Part shown: positions 12,035-23,099 of the stretch, in pieces
Position numbering within the stretch: position 1 is the first letter of the stretch
How the letters are laid out: each line of letters begins with the position of its first letter
Origin: Rana temporaria
Lineage: Eukaryota; Chordata; Amphibia; Anura; Ranidae
DNA: 64,000 nt
Assembly: GCF_905171775.1 (NCBI RefSeq)
Contig: NC_053489.1
Span: 151,675,142 to 151,739,141, forward strand
Direction: 5' to 3'
Position numbers and translations under genes: made by a program
The notes under the pieces: model-generated
Told to the model about the DNA's origin: nothing
Databases searched by the model: none
The model's input: the letters and a program-made list of their open reading frames with translations, nothing else

Positions 12035-13089
12035 TGTAGCGCTACCCCCTCAGGAGCCGCTGGTTGTTGTTGGGATAGGCATATTAAGTTACCCTTTCAG
12101 TGTTGTCTAGGGGTGTAGTTGATAAGTAGAGTAGCTTAGAGTAGTGAGCGAATGTCCAGTCATTGAATAAAGGTTTTCAAATGCTTTATTTCCAGGCCCA
12201 ACATGGCCAACATCAACATCAAATGAGGAGAAAAGGTTGACGAAGCAAGAGAGAACTTTGCAGTATCAGGCCTGGATATGAACTGAGCAATCCTGCTCTC
12301 AGTAATATCAATTGCATTCTGTCGCCACTCTAGCCAGAGTGGGTGAAGTACCCCCGGACGAGCCTGGCAGCCGAAGTGTCCCTTTAGATTTCTGGGAGGA
12401 ACAGGCCTCTGCCACAGGCCTGGCTCTAGTGCCCCTGCCGCAGGCTTAGTAATTAAATGAACCGAATAGATGGAGCGAATCCTCCCAGTAGATTAAGTTG
12501 AGGTCACCGGGTGACAGTTGAAGCGTACCTGTCAATGTCCCGGTCACCAGATCCTCGGTGGTTCATTCAAGCCCTATTGAACAACCTGCCTCCGGGTTCT
12601 CCTCAAGCCGATCCCCCAATCGAGCGGCACCCAGCCTGGGATCTTCTCAATAGAACTGGGGACCCAGTATGTCACTGGGGCCCCTTTCAGCAACATGGAA
12701 CTCTGTGTAGCATGCGACCCCGGCCTGGTAGGCCATCGCCGAGGTCCGTTGGATGCGCACACCCTGAAGGTGGGTGCCGCACCTGGAACCTGGAACCCGC
12801 GAAGAACCAAAGTAAATGGCGTCTGCCACAGATATACCCCCCCAGCATGCCCCACGAGGGAAAACTCCTCTAATTAGCTGCTGGGGAAAATCCGCTCTGC
12901 CAGAACCCCTCTAGCGCCAACTGCCGCCCAGGGATGGAAACTACATCCCTGGAGTGCAGACTGACCTACAGGACAGTTCAGGAATGACAGCAGCCCAAAT
13001 TTAGCAAATTGTGAATGGGAGCAAAATAACTCTCCCATTCCCCACTAACTTTAGCGTAGTGCCCATACTGAAAGTAAGGGGGTGCTACA
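12035..13089 (-). mobile_element. Solo LTR, copy 1 of a three-member family
   Basis: This 1055-bp unit begins TGTAGCGCTACC, ends GGTGCTACA (TG...CA), and is flanked by a perfect 4-bp duplication AGTG (12031-12034 and 13090-13093). Read on the minus strand it has a TATA-like box (complement of 12831-12836) and, about 650 bp downstream, an AATAAA (complement of 12185-12190) roughly 150 bp before its 3' end. This is LTR organisation. Similar units lie at 13915 and 48109. No internal region, primer site or polypurine tract adjoins it, so it reads as a solo LTR. Gypsy or retroviral origin cannot be decided. Confidence 0.75.
12831..12836 (-). promoter_or_regulatory. TATA-like box of solo LTR copy 1
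   Basis: The minus strand reads GGGGTATATCTGTGG just downstream of GCATGCTGGG. Copy 2 has the same arrangement, GCATGCTGGGGGAGGGTATT. The conserved context supports a promoter role, by inference. Confidence 0.5.
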
Positions 13090-13093
13090 AGTG

Positions 13094-13223
13094 TATGCTG
13101 ATCACACCCATAAAACAAATAATCACTAAAGGGTCCTCAAAGTGTTACCAAACTCACAACAGTAAAATCAGTCTGTATATGCAGTAGAGCATGCCTATTA
13201 TACCCACTGTTGAACCTAAGGGG
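13094..13223. other. Spacer between LTR and TTAA element
   Basis: Short unremarkable sequence. Confidence 0.4.
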
Positions 13224-13621
13224 TTAATTCTCTGTATTGTGTAAAAAGGCTGTATGCGCATATACACCCCTTCTTCCACAGTCCCCATATATCTCCTGAT
13301 AGTACAGAGGCTAAGGGACAAGCTACAGATTCTCCATTTGGTGTGTAATGCTAGAGAGTTTGTTTTTTCTTTGGAGAGTGCATGTGATCAGCACAGGGCC
13401 AATCAGCACTGTCCAGACAGAGGGTCAGGGGTCCTGCATCCTCATAGGAAAATCATGGGAGAATGAAAACTCCTCCTACAAACTTTATCCAGACACTGAC
13501 AGAAGTCACAAGACTGCTATATACTGCTGATAAGAAAAGGTATTTAGCAGTTTGTATTTACTGTGTACTGTGGGAGAGTAGATATAGTGAATGCAGGGTC
13601 CTGGGTTTAGTAACACTTTAA
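13224..13621. mobile_element. TTAA-flanked element
   Basis: TTAA occurs at 13224-13227 and 13618-13621. The right end, read inward, is TTAAAGTGTTACTAAACCC, a TTAAAG-type terminus like other TTAA elements in the window. The left end is diverged. The size, 398 bp, fits a non-autonomous element. Confidence 0.55.
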
Positions 13622-13910
13622 CTCCAATGTAAACCCTAAAGTTACCATTTAATTTCAGCCAAATCAATGAACTCAAACCCCAACTTCAGCTTGGCAACAA
13701 CTACAAAATTTCAGTCACCAGTAGCAGTAACAAAAATAAGTTATGGCTCATATCATTGTGATAGGTACCACTGCACTTTCAGCCTTTGTGGCCCTTGTGC
13801 CTTGTTGCTATTGTCATGTCCATTGGTTTCTGTAAAGGGTAATTTATGATATTCTATCTATCCATGTTATTTGTATTTGTACTGCTGCTGTTCGTAAACA
13901 AAGATTATTA
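13622..13910. other. Non-coding spacer
   Basis: No ORF or repeat structure seen. Confidence 0.4.
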
Positions 13911-14172
13911 TTTGAGTAGCGCCTGGTTACTTAAAAGGTACCGGTGGTAGTCAAATGTAGAGGAGGATCAGAGTGTTAACTGACTCTGATCCAATTATTA
14001 TGTTCTAAAACTGGTCTCTGTCTCAGCTTGGCTGTGCTGTGGGCTGTCTATTGTTACTGGGGTGTAGTTTCTACCCCAGGACAGTGGGTGGCAGCAGTGG
14101 AGTCGAGGTTTGGGTGCTCTTCTTCAGCAGCGAGGAGGAGGGTTGAGCCTCGCTGTGCATGCTGGGGGAGGG

Positions 14173-14179
14173 TATTTAT
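14173..14179 (+). promoter_or_regulatory. TATA-like box of solo LTR copy 2
   Basis: TATTTAT follows GCATGCTGGGGGAGGG. It lies 683 bp upstream of the AATAAA at 14856, against about 650 bp in copy 1. Confidence 0.45.
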
Positions 14180-14855
14180 GGGGCAGATGCCATTAGTCTG
14201 GGTTCTTCTCTGAGTGCGGCACCCACCTTCAGGGTGACTGCACATCACGGCGCCCCGGCGAAATGGCCTTCCAGGTCGGGGTGCACATGCCACGTGGTAT
14301 TCCTGGTTCCGGGACCATGTTGGTCCGGTACATTTGAGCTGTGGCAGGTAGCCCAGTGGTCGACTGGATTCCCAATCCTGAAGATCCCAAGCGGGATAGC
14401 CATTCGGTGGGGAGTCCATCTGAGGAGAGCCATTGAGAGGCTGGCGATCCAATAGGGTCCTAGACAAACCACTGGGGATCAAGGTAGCCTGGTCACCTCT
14501 CAGTCGGTACCTGAAAGTTATCTGAAGGAGTTCCAGACGCAATTCTATCAAGGAGGATCATCTCCGTAATCACAATCACAGAGAGGGCCTTTGGCAGAGG
14601 CTTTTTCCTGAGTCCATTTCAGGAGGGTCTGTGGCAGAGACTTTTCCTTCAAGTCCGAGCGGTACTCTGGCTGCCAGGTCAGTGAGAGTAGGCCAGTCCA
14701 GGTACACTATACCCACTTTGGCTAGAGTGGTGAAGAATACAAAGTATTGTTGGAAGCAGGACTGTTTCCCTATTGTTCCGCCTGAGTCTGCTATTTCTTC
14801 TTCTACTTCACCTCTACTCTTTATCACAAGTTTAAATGTTTTTACCCGGCTGGGT

Positions 14856-14861
14856 AATAAA
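14856..14861 (+). promoter_or_regulatory. Polyadenylation hexamer of solo LTR copy 2
   Basis: AATAAA lies about 136 bp before the LTR 3' end once the LINE is excised. Equivalent hexamers occur in copies 1 and 3. Confidence 0.5.
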
Positions 14862-14885
14862 GAGCACAGCAAAGACGCCTGTTGT

Positions 14886-14900
14886 GGACATTTCGTTATT
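14886..14900. repeat. LINE target-site duplication, left
   Basis: GGACATTTCGTTATT recurs exactly at 20687-20701, on the other side of the LINE. Confidence 0.95.
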
Positions 14901-14918
14901 TTTTTCTCAAACAAAGTT

Positions 14919-14924
14919 TTTATT
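14919..14924 (-). promoter_or_regulatory. LINE polyadenylation signal
   Basis: The minus strand reads AATAAA 19 bp before the element's 3' boundary. This is the expected place for a retrotransposed transcript. Confidence 0.75.
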
Positions 14925-15084
14925 GAGCATATATAAAAATAAAACAGTTTACAATCTCCAGAGCATATTCACATTGACAATCACATGGGAGAGTACACAT
15001 AAAACAAAACTTTGTACTACATTCAAATCTTTGCATCATGGTAAAATTCCCTGCAACTAATCCCGTCTCTTCCCCCTGTGGGGC

Positions 15085-18000
15085 TTATAAGGTTGCTCCC
15101 AACCCGGCTAGAAGAGGTTCTAAATAACCTACCAAATCTATTGGGGCAAGTCCCGGAACATCGAGCCACTGGGCCCATAACTTCTCATATTTGCCGCTTG
15201 TCCCTCGTTTCTGATACACCACCTTCTCCAACCTCAGAGTGACTCCCATTTGTTTAACCCATTCCTGCACTGTCGGTGGTTCAGTGTCTTTCCAGTGTCT
15301 CAGTATTAACAAGCGGGCCTGGAACAGAGCTCGACCTATAGCCTGTCTAGGGATATCCTCTACCAGGAGACCCTCCGTGATCCCCAGGAGACACACCTTG
15401 GGCTCCAAAGGAACCTGAGCCTGAGAGGCCCTGTTAATCGTATCCACCACCCCTGACCAATACAGATGGAGCTTCGGGCATCGCCACAGGAGGTGAATGA
15501 GATCTCCATGGTCTCTACAGCATCTAGTACAGCAGGGGTCTACCCCCAGTCCTATCCTCACCAGCATGGCCGGCGTGTAATGAACCCGTAGGAGTATGTA
15601 CAGCTGTGAAAGTCTCTGTGCCACGTTTAGGGAGCAAGCGGGAACTGCCTGCAAGGCCTCTTCCCACTGCTCATCCTCAAACGCTCCTACATCCCGTTCC
15701 CACAGTGCCACCGCCCTGTGAGGGGCACCTGGTAAGAACAGGTTGAGCAGCATAGCATAGCAGCTGGATATAAATCCCTTGTAGGAGGACACATCCGATA
15801 GGTAATTAAACACCGGTGCCACATTCATGACCCATATGTCATCCTCCCGCTGGGCTTCATATGCATGTTTGAGTTGTAGGTAATAAAAGTGCATGGATGT
15901 CGGGAGTTGAAAGTCAGCCCTGAGCTCGGCGAAAGGTCTCAGCCGTCCTGCCCTTACAATGTGTGTCATGAGGGATATGCCATGTTGTTTCCACCTCGAA
16001 CCATATGGGATTTTCGCTATCTCGCGGTAGTGTAAGTTGTCCCATATGGGGCTATATTTAGTGTACCCTGTCACACCCTGCATCATCCTGACCTTGTTCC
16101 AGACTTTCTGCATGAGTACATATGTGGGGAACCGTTTGTTGGATTTCGCATATCTCAAGGCCTCTAGTCCTTCTATCACTTCCCCCCCGGTCGTGAATCT
16201 GAGCAGCCGAACCGATGAGTCCCTCAGATTCAGCTGGAGGTCCTGTTGAGGGCCAACTACCCTCGCAATATGCTGCGCCTGGGAGGCCAAATAGTAGAGC
16301 CAGGGATTGGGCAATGCCAATCCGCCAGCCTCTTTTGGACATTGCAGTTGTTCAAGTTTGACCCTGGGGGGCTTTGCTAGCCAAATTAAAGAGCGGAAAA
16401 TAGAATTAATAATTCTGAACTTTTTCAGAGGGATGACCATCGGGGAGTTGTGCAATATGTATAGTAATTGTGGCATAAGAATCATCTTTATCAAGTTCAC
16501 CCTCCCCACCGGTGACAATTTAAGTTTGCTCCACACCTTGACCCAGTCCATACAGCGATTAAGCATGCCGTAACCTGGACACCGAGGTACCGAAAAGATT
16601 CGGAGACCGGGATGTCTTGAATAGTATGTATGGGTAGGAGAGGCCGTCGATCAAGTAGCAGCAAAGAGGACTTCGTCCAATTAATGGTCAGGCCCGAATA
16701 TACGCCAAACCGCCGGACCACCTCCATGGCCTCCGTCAATGACCCGGTCGTGTCTCCAAGTAGCAGCATGGTATCGTCGGCGTATAGCATAATTTTCTCG
16801 TGCAGGTCCCCAAAATGGAATCCCTGAATCAATGGATCTGTCCGTATCATGACCGCGAGAGGCTCAATGGCTAGGGCAAAGAGGAGGGGCGACAATGGGC
16901 ACCCCTGTCTCGTGCCCCTGTGCAGGTCGAAAGTGCGTGATACCCTGCCACCCTCCCTTATCGCCGCCACCGGGGATGAGTATAGGAGCTGGACCCAAGA
17001 AATGAATCCCTCTCCAAACTCAAATTTTCGCATCACCGCCCAAAGATATTCCCATTCGATGCTATCAAACGCCTTGTGTGCGTCGAGAGACAGCAAAGCT
17101 CTGTCCCCCATATTATCCGCCTGGGATTGCATATTGAGAAAGAGTCTCCTCAAGTTTATAGCCGTCGATTTCTGCGGCATAAACCCCGACTGGTCAGAGT
17201 GAATAATAGTGGATATGGCACCACTCAACCTGACCGCCAGGACCTTGGCGAGAATCTTTACATCATTCTGTAACAGGGAAATTGGTCTGTAGGATCCTGG
17301 GTCAAGCGGGTCTTTGTCGGGCTTTAGGATCAGGACAATGTTTGCTCTGGTCATGGACGTGGGGTGAGTACCCACCTCCCTTGCGGCATTGAACACCTTC
17401 AAGAGATGTGGAAGCATCAGTTCCCCATACTGTTTGTATATCTCCACAGGGAGACCATCGTCTCCGGGTGCCTTCGAATTTGGGAACAAGCTGGTCGCCA
17501 TCTGCAATTCACCCAGGGTCAGGGGTGCCTCCAACATCTCCCTATTGGAGACCGATAGTTGTGGCAATCGGACTGGGTCCAAATATTCCCCCAGCGAGTC
17601 CAAGGAGTACTTGCTCCTGGACTCATAGAGGGACGAGTAAAACCCGACCAGTTCAGCAAGAACCTGGTCAGGGGAGTTCGTCACCCCCCCCCCCGGAGGC
17701 GCGTAGCGCACCTATGGAGGGAGACAACTGCTGGGCGTGGGCAATGGTGGCCAACATGCGACCAGTGTGTTCACCCTCCTCATAAAAAGCCACCTTTTGA
17801 AAAAATCGTTTCCTCTCTGCCCCCGAAGTCGTGACCCGGTACAGAGCATCCTGCGCCGAGAGCCACGCCTCCCTATTTGAGTCCGAAGGATCTGCAATGA
17901 ATGTGGCCTCTAGATTCTCCGCCATCCGTTCTATCCCCTCCCTATGTGCATTTGTCCTCCCCTTAATGGCCTGGATCTCCGTAATAAACAAGCCCCTCAG

Positions 18001-18815
18001 GACAGCCTTGAAGGCCTCCCAAGTGACCGCTATGTTATCCGTGTCAGTATGCAGATGCCAGTATTCCTCAATGCTGGCCTCAATGTGGTCGTGTGATGGG
18101 AAAAGGCTCAACCAGAAGGCGTTCATCTTCCACGGGGCCTTGGCCACCGCAGAAGGGGGACGCACCTCCAAGGACACTATCAACGGGGAGTGATCGGAAA
18201 CACTTCGTAAACCATATGTCATCTCTGAGATGTACTTCTCTGCAGCATGTGAGCACAGGCATAAATCAATCCTAGACAGGGATGAGTAACTTTTAGAAAA
18301 ACATGAGAATTGTTTGTCCCCCGGGTGTCTAGCCCTCCAAGGGTCTCTCCAGCCCACCTCCTCCGCCAACTTTCTAAGAGCCGTCCGTCCCGTCCCTCTC
18401 CCATCCCCTCCCGGCGGATGCTTACCTACCAGGGGGTCCATGTAGCAGTTGAAATCCCCGAAGGCAAACAATGGCACCTCCGGGAACCTCACCTGGAACT
18501 GAACCAGAGCCCTCAGTACCTGGTTATTGTAAGGGGGGGGGGCACATATACAAAAGCAAGAATACATTTAAAGGCAAACAGCTTGCATAAAAGAAAAACA
18601 TATCGCCCATCATCATCTATATCAGCATGCAATTCCTCATAATCCAGTGAGCTATGTACCAGTACACTCACACACTCACAGTCAGGGGTCAAATGAGTCT
18701 CCTGAAGGGCACAAATAGCAGGCAGCTGTTTTCTCATCAGGGATGAGACCATAGTTCTCTTCAACGGGTCTTGCAGACCCCTAACATTCCACGATAATAC
18801 AGTTACCGTCGCCAT
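15085..18815 (-). pseudogene. LINE ORF2: endonuclease and reverse transcriptase, frameshifted
   Basis: About 1240 codons, normal for the L1 clade, read in four blocks. Block 1 (18815-18513) starts MATVTVLSWNVRGL and carries the endonuclease Glu in LQETHL. Block 2 (18567-17668) has GDFNCY, the SRID motif and the catalytic SDH. Block 3 (17711-16497) is reverse transcriptase: SYRPISLL, motif A SLDAHKAFDS, motif B GTRQGCPLSP, catalytic YADD near 16780, and a YLG motif. Block 4 (16566-15085) is the thumb and C-terminal region with a CxxC...H...C cluster near 15540. The breaks between blocks 1/2 and 2/3 lie in a C10 run (minus strand, 18533-18542) and a G11 run (minus strand, 17684-17694). The third break, near 16570, looks like a small deletion. 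The protein would nick target DNA and prime cDNA from it. Confidence 0.92.
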
Positions 18816-19382
18816 CAGGGGGGTTGTTGCATGTCACCAGACTGGGAAAAGACTCCTCCACTCCCTCCACCCGCCACCCCCTTAGTAGAAAAAGCTGTGG
18901 CGGACATCTGGACTCGTAATAGATACAGGTTGGTCAACCAAGTGTAGAGGGAAGAGCATGATCTCCCATGAGAAAAAATAGAAAAAAGCAGAAACAAGTA
19001 AAAAAAAGCTCTGGAGTAAATTGAAACAATGTAATGGACATAGATACACAGCCGTGCATCAGGGCATTTCGCCAATTTCTTCCGTTGCAGGCCAACCGCC
19101 CGTGAGGGGTGTGAGCCCGTCTGCCCACAGGACCTTTGTAAACTCAAACTGCGGGGTGCCAACTGGCAACCCCGAAAACCTTGGGACAACAGGTCCCTGT
19201 ATTCTTCCAGGTAAGTAGCACCAGTGGCTGCAGCCACTGCTCCCCTCATTGCTGGGTGCAACAATAACAGCATTTCCGAACTCGCATTTCAGAGCAACAA
19301 AGAAAAAGGACATTGAGTGTTTCCGGCAGGGCCCTCATCCGAGGGACAATGTAGACAGTGCATGTGCTAATGGGCCATAGTG

Positions 19383-20518
19383 TCAGTCATCTTCCGCAGG
19401 AGGCCTCCTCACCTGGCGTAGTGCCCCCTCATTAGCGTCCAGCCAGTCTGAGGTGTCAGCAGGGTGTTCAAAAAAGTGGGCCTGGCCATTCAAGATGACT
19501 CGAAGTCTTGCAGGGTACAGCATGGCATAATGGGCCTGCACCTTCTGCAGGCGTTTCTTAATTTCAGTAAAACGGGCACGGCTCTTCTGTACTGCAGCAG
19601 AGAAATCCGGATAGAATGAGACCCGGGTACCATTGAACTGGACATTTCTCTTTTCCCTGGCCAGCCGCAGTATTATTTCTCTGTCCCTATAATTCAGGAG
19701 TCGGGCCAGGATCGGGCGGGGGGGTTGCCCGGCGGGAGAGGCCTAGTTGGCACTCTGTGGGCCCTCTCGACCGCGTATAAGTGTGTAAAAGCGTCCTTAC
19801 CGAACACCTCGGTCATCCACTGCTCCACAAACTGTGTGGGGTCACGGCCCTCCACCTTTTCTGGCAGTCCAACAATGCGGACATTATTGCGTCTAAGGCG
19901 GTTCTCAAAATCCTCTGCACGCATATCAACCGCTCTGGCAAGCCTTGAGGTGCTCTGGGTTTCCCTAATCAAGGGGGGCAACTTATCTTCCAGGTCACTA
20001 ATCCTCCCCTCCGCTGCCGTGGTCCTCTCCCTCATTTTCTGTATGTCATGTCTGATCAGGCCCACCTCCTCCTCCAAACTTCCAAATCTGAGCCGTAGGC
20101 CGTTGACAGAAGCTGTACATTTATTCACAGCCTTTAATATAACAGCAAGCGTGGGCTGATCTCCCTCCTCTACTTCAGGCTCCTCAGTATCCCACTGCAG
20201 GCTGGAGCTGCTCTCAGCATGTTCCAAGATGGCCCCTGCTCCCTGGACATTCTCCCCCTCCTCCATCTCAGTGTCACTGTGGGGGGCACAATCGTCTATG
20301 GGCTGCGCGTTCGTTCCCGGGGGTTTCCCTGCCAATTTCTGGGCATAGTATCTCATATCTTTGGGGGGGTCCTCGGAGCCCTCCTTGGCCCTTTTCGGGG
20401 GTTTACTCACTGTCTCCTTTGCTCTGTCCCCTCCGCGCGCCTTCTGAGCTGATGGCGGGGCGGCGCCATCTTGGATTTCCATCCTCGGGCCTTCTTGTCT
20501 CTGTCCCCGGGTCATCAT
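19383..20518 (-). pseudogene. LINE ORF1: coiled-coil/RRM RNA-binding protein, one frameshift
   Basis: The order is a charged N-terminus, a heptad-rich coiled coil at about residues 135-200 (VGLIRHDIQKMRER onward), and then the L1 ORF1p RRM-type core: LRRNNVRIVGLPE, followed by VERAHRVP. The reading frame breaks at about 19720 beside a C7 run. The next frame continues with LARLLNYRDREIILRLA and ends at the stop at 19383-19385. The span of 1136 nt is one base short of a multiple of three, so a single added base would keep the frame, giving about 378 codons. ORF1p is the nucleic-acid chaperone of the LINE particle. The start MMTRG is the first in-frame Met I see; upstream is leader. Confidence 0.85.
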
Positions 20519-20686
20519 GCCCTCCAGGAGTGAACCGATCAGCGCAGGGTGGTGGGAGAACGTTCCCCTGCCCTCCAGGGCGAAAAAATCCGGGTGTAAT
20601 AGGTGCCGGAAACCGGATAGTAACAGGATCAGTGCGGAGCTCTGTGAACCTGCGTCTGTTCACATGCCGTGCTGGCCACGCCCCCC

Positions 20687-20701
20687 GGACATTTCGTTAT
20701 T
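20687..20701. repeat. LINE target-site duplication, right
   Basis: An exact copy of 14886-14900, GGACATTTCGTTATT. The host LTR resumes directly after it. Confidence 0.95.
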
Positions 20702-20800
20702 GCTATATGCACCATACACCCCTAGGCCGGCGGAAGAGCCATGAGGTAACATGCCACCCAAAACAAACCAGCAGCTCCTCCGGGGGTAGTGCTACATTTA

Positions 20801-20989
20801 TTTATTTTTATCAGTTTTGGCTGCTGTACTCACCTCCTGTTTGGCACTGCCCCATGCAGGCTCACCCATTTACAATTCCTTTTCCAGGTTGATTGATGTG
20901 CAGTGCCATTCAAGGGCATCAATTGAGTATGTCTCGTGTGAATGATACAGAGAGTGGCGCCACATTATTATGTGGCAAAGTTCTATGCA
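20801..20989. other. Spacer left of inverted arm
   Basis: No supported feature. Confidence 0.4.
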
Positions 20990-21147
20990 TAAAATTAACA
21001 AAACGCAGCTCTAATGAAATGATAGTGCACACACCACATAGTAAGGGGGATATATGTCCGGTAAGTGATGTAGATATGTGCAGACAAATAGTACAAGTAA
21101 ATATATATAAATAATGATTCAAACAAAATATATATTGCATCAAAAAG
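20990..21147 (+). repeat. Inverted arm, left
   Basis: About 158 bp whose reverse complement matches 24954-25113 closely. Shared words include TATATGTCCGGTAAGTGATG, ATAGTACAAGTAAATATAT and ATATTGCATCAAAAA. The arms are separated by about 3.8 kb that contains at least three separate insertions. Confidence 0.85.
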
Positions 21148-21197
21148 ATCTCATGATTAAAAAAAAAAGTTGCATCAAAAAAATCGCATCACACTAA

Positions 21198-21620
21198 GGC
21201 CTCGTACACACGATAAGATAGCCACAGGACAACGGTCTGAAGGACCGTTTTCATCGGTCAAAACCGATCGTATGTGGGCCCCATAGGTTAGTTAACCTTC
21301 GGTAAAAAAAAATAGGAACTTGCTTTAAAATTTAACCGATGGACGCCTAAACGATAGGTCAAAACCGATCGTTAGTATGCAAAAGCATTGGTTAAAAATC
21401 CACGCATTTGCTCAGAATCAAGTCGACGCATGCTTGGAAGCATTGAACTTCATTTTTTTCAGCACGTCGTTGTGTTTTACGTCACCGCGTTCTGACACGA
21501 TCGGTTATTTAACCGATGGTGTGTAGGCGTGACGGACCATCAGTCAGCTTCATCGGTTAACCTAAGACAACGGTCCTTCAGACCGTTGTCCTCTGGTTAA
21601 CCTATCGTGTGTACGAAGCC
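21198..21620. mobile_element. Family A MITE, TAA duplication
   Basis: A 423-bp element with TAA at 21195-21197 and 21621-21623. The ends are GGCCTCGTACACACGATA and TATCGTGTGTACGAAGCC (one mismatch in 18). The core AAGTCGACGCATGCTTGGAA is at 21420-21439. Direct relative of 1-231 and 56423-56751. Confidence 0.92.
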
Positions 21621-21623
21621 TAA

Positions 21624-21986
21624 GGTGCATAAGTGCATAAACATGCATAATAAATAATAGTGGTAAACAGTCCAATCCTTAAAAATGACACACGAGTCCA
21701 TATAAAAGTATTCTAAGGTGCTTCAGTGTGGATAAAAAATTAATGAAAAATTCCACAGTGCTTTAGTGCATGTAATCAGTAGCAGCAATCCAAGGGTGAT
21801 GTATAATACAGTTCATACAACAACACATGGCCCAGTGAGTGGTCCAAAAGTCATGCCAAGGTGTAGTCACACAGGGGTTCCCCTATGGTAATGGACGCTC
21901 ACCTTAGAGCGTGCGACCTTGCAACTAAGCTTGGTCTGTGCATGCTTATGAACCACAGATGGGTTCTAATAGATAATCCTGGGTTC
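21624..21986. other. Spacer inside the inverted-arm unit
   Basis: Probably the interior of the arm-bounded repeat. Across 21990-23943 the host sequence resumes with CTGGTTCCTTGG. Confidence 0.4.
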
Positions 21987-22382
21987 CTGGGGCCATATCC
22001 ACAAAAGAGATACTCCGGCGTAAGCTGTCGTATCTCTGGTTCTAACTTTTGAACTGATCCTCAGAAGCAGTTTTCCTAAGTTAGGCAGAAGATCCGACAT
22101 CTGTAAGGGACTTACACTGCCGGATCTTAGGATGCAGTACCGCATCCGCCACTGGGGGCATTTCGAGTCGAAATGCCTCTTCTGGTATGCAAATTAGCAC
22201 TTAGGGCGATCCTCAAAGCTTTTGTGCTTAGTTTTTTCGCCGTAAGTGTTAGTTTGCCAAGTGTAAAACTAGGGCTGCTTTTACAAAGTGTAAAGTTAGT
22301 CACACCTTGTAAAGGCCCATTCAAGCGACGGCATTTGGTATGCATTCCCGAGGGAGAACTCCACGGCAATTTGTAAAATCCA

Positions 22383-22850
22383 AACCGGCATGGGTTCCCC
22401 CCCAGGAGCATACCAGGCCCTTAGGTCTGGTATGGGTTGTAAGGAGACCCCCCCTCCGTCGAAAAATCGACGTAGGGGGTCCCCCTACAATCCATACCAG
22501 ACCCGTATCCAAAGCACGCTACCCGGCCGGTCAGGAAGGGAGTGGGGACGAGCGAGCGCCCCCCCCCCCCTCCTGAGCCGTGCCAGGCCACATGCCCTCA
22601 ACATGGGGGGGTTGGGTGCTCTGGGGCAGGGGGCGCACTGCGGGCCCCCCCACCCCAGAGCACCCTGTCCCCATGTTGATGAGGACAGGACCTCTTCCCG
22701 ACAACCCTTGCCGTTGGTTGTCGGGGTCTGCGGGAGGGGGCTTATCGGAATCTGGGAGTCCCCTTTAATAAGGGGGCCCCCAGATACCGGCCCCCCACCC
22801 AAAGTGAATGGATATGGGGTACATCGTACCCCTATCCATTCACCTGGAGG
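22383..22850 (+). repeat. GC-rich cassette shared with the hAT-like foldback
   Basis: It contains GGTCTGGTATGGGTTGTAAG, GCCACATGCCCTCAACATG, CCCCATGTTGATGAGGAC, ACAACCCTTGCC and GCTTATCGGAATCTGG in that order. The same ordered words occur at 28180-28600 and, inverted, at 28835-29015. Confidence 0.8.
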
Positions 22851-23099
22851 CAAAAAGTAAAAGTTATTAAACACACAACACAAGGGTTTTTAAAATAATT
22901 TATTATTCTGCTCCGGAGGCCCCCCCTGTCTTCTTTATTAGCTCTATTACCAGGGGGGGCTTCTTCTTCCGCTCTCCGGGGGTCTTCTCCGCTCTCCGGG
23001 GGGGGTTTCTTCTTCCGCTCTCCGGGGGGGGGCTTCTCCGGACTCCGGGGGTCTTCTTCTATCTTCTCCCCTCTTCCGCTGTTGACTCGTTTGCCCCCT

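Larger units (their letters stand above)
14901..20686 (-). mobile_element. Tx1/L1-type LINE, apparently full length
   Basis: This is a 5786-bp non-LTR retrotransposon on the minus strand, bounded by a perfect 15-bp target duplication. In element order: a 5' leader starting GGGGGGCGTGGCCAGCACGG (complement of the 20686 end), ORF1 (from 20518), a 568-bp spacer, ORF2 (from 18815), and a 184-bp 3' tail with AATAAA that ends in a short A-run. Endonuclease, reverse transcriptase and a C-terminal Cys/His cluster are all present. ORF1 carries one frame break and ORF2 three, so it is not active as read. Placement in the L1 clade, Tx1-like, rests on domain order and ORF1 type. Confidence 0.93.
13915..20796 (+). 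mobile_element. Solo LTR copy 2, split by a LINE
   Basis: Two pieces, 13915-14900 and 20702-20796, form one LTR of about 1081 bp once the LINE and its duplicated target are removed. It is the same family as 12035-13089 but in the opposite orientation: CCACTCTAGCC, CTGGCAGCC and CACCCTGAAGGTGGGTGC-like words align. It has a TATTTAT box at 14173-14179 and AATAAA at 14856-14861, about 136 bp before the end. The 3' end is GTGCTACA. The 5' terminus reads AGTAGC instead of TGTAGC, and the 4-bp flanks TTTG/TTTA match at three positions, so it is older or mutated. Confidence 0.72.

Noticed and set aside
12511..12873. Possible host gene with Pro/Arg-rich protein
   Set aside because: It lies inside a solo LTR and is antisense to it. 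Kept only as a finding about retention in two copies.
22390..22860. 156-codon GC-rich frame, with a similar frame near 28171
   Set aside because: Similarity follows from the shared nucleotide cassette. Frames are also open on the opposite strand, and no domain is recognisable.
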